Assembly: GCA_017391665.1 (NCBI GenBank) | Contig: JAFOXS010000355.1 | Span: 1-9,849 of the forward strand | Origin: Alistipes sp. | Lineage (GTDB): Bacteria; Bacteroidota; Bacteroidia; Bacteroidales; Rikenellaceae | Reading direction: 5' to 3' | DNA: 9,849 bases | Shown here: in pieces, positions 7,877 through 9,849 of the stretch | How the letters are laid out: each line of letters opens with the position of its first letter | How positions within the stretch are numbered: position 1 is the stretch's first letter | The notes under the pieces: generated by a model | The model's input: only the letters and a program-made list of their open reading frames with translations | Told to the model about the DNA's origin: nothing | Databases searched by the model: none | Position numbers and translations under genes: made by a program

Positions 7877-7892
7877 GTATGCAGATGCATAC
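7877..7892. promoter_or_regulatory. Palindromic candidate operator in the leader of the fusion gene
   Basis: GTATGCA GA TGCATAC is a perfect 7-bp inverted repeat around a 2-base centre. It falls roughly 10-25 bases downstream of the predicted transcription start, where a bound repressor would block initiation or clearance. A second, AT-only palindrome ATTATATATAAT follows at 7865-7876. The short centre argues against a stable RNA hairpin and for a dimeric DNA-binding protein site. The regulator is unknown, and no regulator gene is in the window. Confidence 0.45.
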
Positions 7893-7907
7893 GGCAGAAA
7901 ATCGGTG

Positions 7908-7939
7908 CAAAGATAATACTTATATTGCTATAAAACCAA
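7908..7939 (-). promoter_or_regulatory. Bacteroides-type promoter of the synthase-phosphorylase gene
   Basis: On the minus strand, TATCTTTG (7915 to 7908) matches the Bacteroides -7 consensus TAnnTTTG at every defined base. TTGG (7939 to 7936) sits exactly 20 bases upstream where TTTG is expected and keeps part of that element. Transcription should start near 7900-7902, giving a leader of about 60 bases before the ATG at 7838. The exact -7 match and correct spacing in a gap between two genes make this a good call. Confidence 0.75.
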
Positions 7940-7974
7940 TGTTTACGCCTTTATTAAAATAAATTAACAATAAA

Positions 7975-7991
7975 TTAATAAATTTTATTAA
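7975..7991. repeat. AT-only palindrome at the end of hemW
   Basis: TTAATAAA T TTTATTAA is a perfect 8-bp inverted repeat directly abutting the hemW stop codon at 7992-7994. It could form a weak hairpin at the 3' end of the hemW message, but it has no G or C and no clear T run after it, so it is a poor terminator. Some read-through from hemW toward the fusion gene promoter is possible. It may be simple AT-rich composition. Confidence 0.25.
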
Positions 7992-9104
7992 TTACACTTC
8001 GAAAAGTGATTCGATAACCGCATCAGAGAGCAGAAAACGCTCTGCCAGAATATAAATTTGTCTGTCATTTACAACCACATCACCCGAGAGTTGCCACCTC
8101 CTCGCGGCGGCAGTTATCTGCTCACGAGCTACCCGTCCGAAACGCTGCTCGAGTTGCTCGAGATCTATCCCTTCAGCACAGCGCAATGCCGTCATAACAT
8201 ACTCATTGCGGTGATCCAGCTCGCTCAGGTGCTCCAACTCGTAGCGGCGCTCGCCGGCATACTCCGCAACAGGTTGCACACACCAGCGACGCACCTCACC
8301 ATTGAATGAGTGAGCCCCACTGCCTATGCCGAGATACTCCGCACCATGCCAATATGAGGAGTTGTGGCGCGAACGAAAACCCTCGCGGGCATAGTTCGAC
8401 ACCTCGTAGTGCTCATATCCCGCCTCAGTCAGACGACGGTGCACAAGAGCATACTCGCGCTCGCTACGCTCCTCATCAACCACTCGCATCTGACCACGCA
8501 ACATGCGGCGATGAAAAGCAGTGCCCTCCTCGATAGTCAAATGGTATGCCGAAACATGCTGTACATCCAGCTTAAGAGTCTGCTCAAGACTCCGCTCAAG
8601 CACACTCTCATCAAAACCATCGACGCCGAAGATAAGGTCGATGGTGATATTCTCTATGCCGGCGTCCTGCAGTCGTTTTACCGCCTCGACAGCCGTTGCA
8701 GCCGTATGGCGACGATTCATAAAACGCAACTCCGCATCATCGAAGGACTGAACACCAAGACTTATACGGTTAATAGAGGTCGTGCGCAGTGCCTCAACAT
8801 ACTCTTTTGTGACGTCATCGGGATTGCCCTCAAGGGTCAGCTCCTCAACACGTGAGCAGTCCCACAACCGAGCAGCATGGTCGATAAGTTCCTGAATACG
8901 TGCAGGGGCTACAAGCGAAGGCGTACCACCGCCGAAATATATAGTGCGAATGTGGCTATCATGCAGAAAGTCACGTTGCTCATCCATCTCGGCATGCATA
9001 GCCTCAATGGCCATGGGCAGATGTCCAAGGTCAGCAACGCGAAAAAAATCGCAGTAGGCGCAGATGCGTCGGCAGAAAGGTATGTGAAAATATAATCCAG
9101 CCAT
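7992..9104 (-). CDS. hemW: HemW, radical SAM heme chaperone (HemN/coproporphyrinogen oxidase-like)
   Basis: A 370-residue cytosolic protein of the HemN-like radical SAM family. It starts MAGLYFHIPFC and carries the iron-sulfur cluster motif CX3CX2C at C11, C15 and C18, the SAM-binding GGGTPS (58-63), EGNPDD (92-97), LGVQSFDD (116-123) and the HNSSYW block (247-252) followed by GIGSGAHSF (259-267). Length and the CX3CX2CxF form fit HemW, a heme-binding and heme-delivery protein often misnamed oxygen-independent coproporphyrinogen III oxidase, better than the roughly 450-residue HemN. The frame stays open upstream to an ATG at 9257, but those 51 extra residues are unlike the family, and a consensus promoter lies inside them at 9129-9160, so the start at 9104 is preferred. 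There is no functional tie to the glycogen genes, and it has its own promoter. Confidence 0.92.
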   Translation of the reverse strand: MAGLYFHIPFCRRICAYCDFFRVADLGHLPMAIEAMHAEMDEQRDFLHDSHIRTIYFGGGTPSLVAPARIQELIDHAARLWDCSRVEELTLEGNPDDVTKEYVEALRTTSINRISLGVQSFDDAELRFMNRRHTAATAVEAVKRLQDAGIENITIDLIFGVDGFDESVLERSLEQTLKLDVQHVSAYHLTIEEGTAFHRRMLRGQMRVVDEERSEREYALVHRRLTEAGYEHYEVSNYAREGFRSRHNSSYWHGAEYLGIGSGAHSFNGEVRRWCVQPVAEYAGERRYELEHLSELDHRNEYVMTALRCAEGIDLEQLEQRFGRVAREQITAAARRWQLSGDVVVNDRQIYILAERFLLSDAVIESLFEV

Positions 9105-9128
9105 TGAGTCGCAATTGACATAAAAGGA

Positions 9129-9160
9129 CAAATATACCGAAATTATCAGAAAAAAGCAAT
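9129..9160 (-). promoter_or_regulatory. hemW: Bacteroides-type promoter of hemW
   Basis: On the minus strand, TATATTTG (9136 to 9129) matches TAnnTTTG at all defined bases, and ATTG (9160 to 9157) lies 20 bases upstream as a three-of-four match to the -33 TTTG. Transcription would begin about 15-20 bases before the ATG at 9104, giving a very short leader. This placement also decides the hemW start codon. Confidence 0.7.
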
Positions 9161-9272
9161 TTGATGGCGATTTTGAGGAGCAATTATTTTCGCCACCATA
9201 TCGCAGTGTTAAGAAAATGATAAATTTTAGGGTTTTTGACACTTCGCTCTTCCACAATTCAAATAGTTTACC

Positions 9273-9280
9273 TATTTTTG
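9273..9280 (+). promoter_or_regulatory. pckA: Candidate -7 element of the pckA promoter
   Basis: TATTTTTG matches TAnnTTTG at all defined bases and faces pckA. The expected -33 position (about 9249-9253) holds CTTCC, a poor match to TTTG; a TTTG exists at 9235-9238 but is 34 bases away, too far. The promoter would give a leader of roughly 100 bases. An activator could compensate for the weak -33 element. Confidence 0.5.
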
Positions 9281-9387
9281 TACCGCTGAAAAACGGCTTG
9301 GAGTCGGGAATTCAGAGGCGGGCCCTGAGCTCGCAGTTACGACGAACAGAAAATTAGTAGTTTAACTTAAATATTATTTAAAAAATT
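9281..9387 (+). other. Leader of pckA with GC-rich, possibly structured segment
   Basis: Between the candidate -7 element and the ATG is a leader whose first 60 bases (about 9281-9340) are clearly richer in G and C than the flanking AT-rich DNA. TCAG at 9312-9315 and GG at 9317-9318 can pair with CCCTGA (9323-9328) around a CGGG loop, with one bulged A. TTCAG (9311-9315) can pair instead with CTGAA (9286-9290). The two pairings exclude each other. The stretch from 9361 to 9387 is almost pure A and T, as usual before a Bacteroidales start codon. I recognise no known riboswitch here. Confidence 0.3.
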
Positions 9388-9849
9388 ATGGCAAAAATTG
9401 ATTTGACTAAGTACGGCATCACCGGTACTACTGAGGTTGTTTACAACCCCTCTTACGATGAGTTGTTCCGCGAGGAGACTAAGTCTTGCTTGACTGGCTT
9501 CGATAAGGGCGTTTTGACCGAGATGGATGCTGTTAACGTAATGACTGGTGTTTACACTGGCCGTTCACCTAAGGATAAGTTCTTCGTAATGGACGAGACT
9601 TCAAAGGACACTATCTGGTGGACTTCTGAGGAGTACAAGAACGACAACAAGCCTGTAACTGAGGCTGCTTGGGCTGAGTTGAAGGAGTTGGCTTCTAAGG
9701 AGCTCTCTAACAAGAAGCTTTATGTTGTTGATACATTCTGCGGCGCTAACGAGAACAGCCGTTTGAAGATTCGTTTCATCATGGAGGTTGCTTGGCAGGC
9801 ACACTTCGTAAAGAATATGTTCATTCGTCCTACTGACGCTGAGTTGGAG
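9388..9849 (+). CDS. pckA: Phosphoenolpyruvate carboxykinase (ATP), N-terminal part (cut by window edge)
   Basis: The ATG at 9388 opens a frame of 154 codons with no stop before the window end; the full enzyme is usually about 530-540 residues, so under a third is visible. It starts [13 protein letters not shown] and contains [11 protein letters not shown] (the substrate-binding Arg region of ATP-type PEPCK), VVDTFCGAN and [17 protein letters not shown], all family hallmarks. The kinase P-loop and metal-binding residues lie further right, outside the window. PckA interconverts oxaloacetate plus ATP with PEP, CO2 and ADP in the cytosol; in gut Bacteroidales it is widely thought to run toward oxaloacetate in succinate-forming fermentation. 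Codon use is skewed: by hand count 12 of 15 Thr codons are ACT and 8 of 10 Leu codons are TTG, as expected for a very highly expressed gene. It is transcribed away from hemW. The start is supported by the A-rich run before the ATG. Confidence 0.95.
   Translation, partial: MAKIDLTKYGITGTTEVVYNPSYDELFREETKSCLTGFDKGVLTEMDAVNVMTGVYTGRSPKDKFFVMDETSKDTIWWTSEEYKNDNKPVTEAAWAELKELASKELSNKKLYVVDTFCGANENSRLKIRFIMEVAWQAHFVKNMFIRPTDAELE

Noticed and set aside
8364..8855. Plus-strand open frame of 163 codons opposite hemW
   Set aside because: Antisense shadow of conserved hemW motifs; no family resemblance or start-region signals.
9105..9257. N-terminal extension of hemW from the ATG at 9257
   Set aside because: The added residues do not resemble the family, whose members begin directly with the strand before the cysteine motif, and a consensus promoter lies inside this stretch.
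9309..9332. Cluster of six-base palindromes (GAATTC, GGGCCC, GAGCTC) resembling a cloning polylinker
   Set aside because: The sites are spaced by ordinary sequence and sit in a natural leader between two intact genes; no other vector sequence is present, so this is coincidence.
9367..9381. AT-only palindrome TTAAATA-T-TATTTAA before pckA
   Set aside because: Composition alone explains it in the A/T-only stretch before the start codon; it has no strong position or conservation argument.
9601..9804. Minus-strand open frame inside pckA
   Set aside because: Antisense to the conserved PEPCK region; Leu/Ser-rich shadow composition.

Overview
The window looks like the chromosome of a gut-type Bacteroidales bacterium. 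Three things suggest this: the gene set (a eukaryotic-type GT3 glycogen synthase, a GDE-type debranching enzyme, and GH57 and GT4 genes side by side); promoters that fit the Bacteroides sigma consensus (-33 TTTG, -7 TAnnTTTG) instead of the E. coli one; and A-rich start regions with no clear Shine-Dalgarno. I cannot name the genus. Coding is dense, with no gap over 300 bp and no RNA gene, mobile element or CRISPR array that I can see.

Layout. Nearly everything is on the minus strand, so in transcription order it reads right to left. hemW (9104 to 7992) has its own short-leader promoter. Next is one very large gene (7838 to 3591) joining a GT3 glycogen synthase to an alpha-glucan phosphorylase; it has a near-consensus promoter, a palindrome just downstream of it, and a strong intrinsic terminator after the stop. 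Then come a glycogen debranching enzyme (3408 to 1420), a GT4 glycosyltransferase (1403 to 84) and the first 23 codons of a GH57 alpha-glucanase (69 to the edge), separated by only 16 and 14 bp and probably one transcript. On the plus strand, diverging from hemW, pckA (ATP-type PEP carboxykinase) starts at 9388 and runs off the right edge.

How the genes fit together. The central block is a glycogen-like storage polysaccharide module: chain elongation (GT3, perhaps GT4), phosphorolysis of chain ends (phosphorylase), removal of branch points (debranching enzyme) and cutting or remodelling of alpha-glucan (GH57). No sugar-nucleotide pyrophosphorylase is visible, and no classical GH13 branching enzyme; GH57 could cover branching. 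PckA links to central carbon metabolism (PEP/oxaloacetate) and HemW to heme handling; both look like ordinary neighbours.

Most worth a second look are the fusion of synthesis and breakdown enzymes in one 1415-residue chain, the palindrome near its transcription start, the terminator that separates it from the debranching operon, and the structured leader and skewed codon use of pckA.
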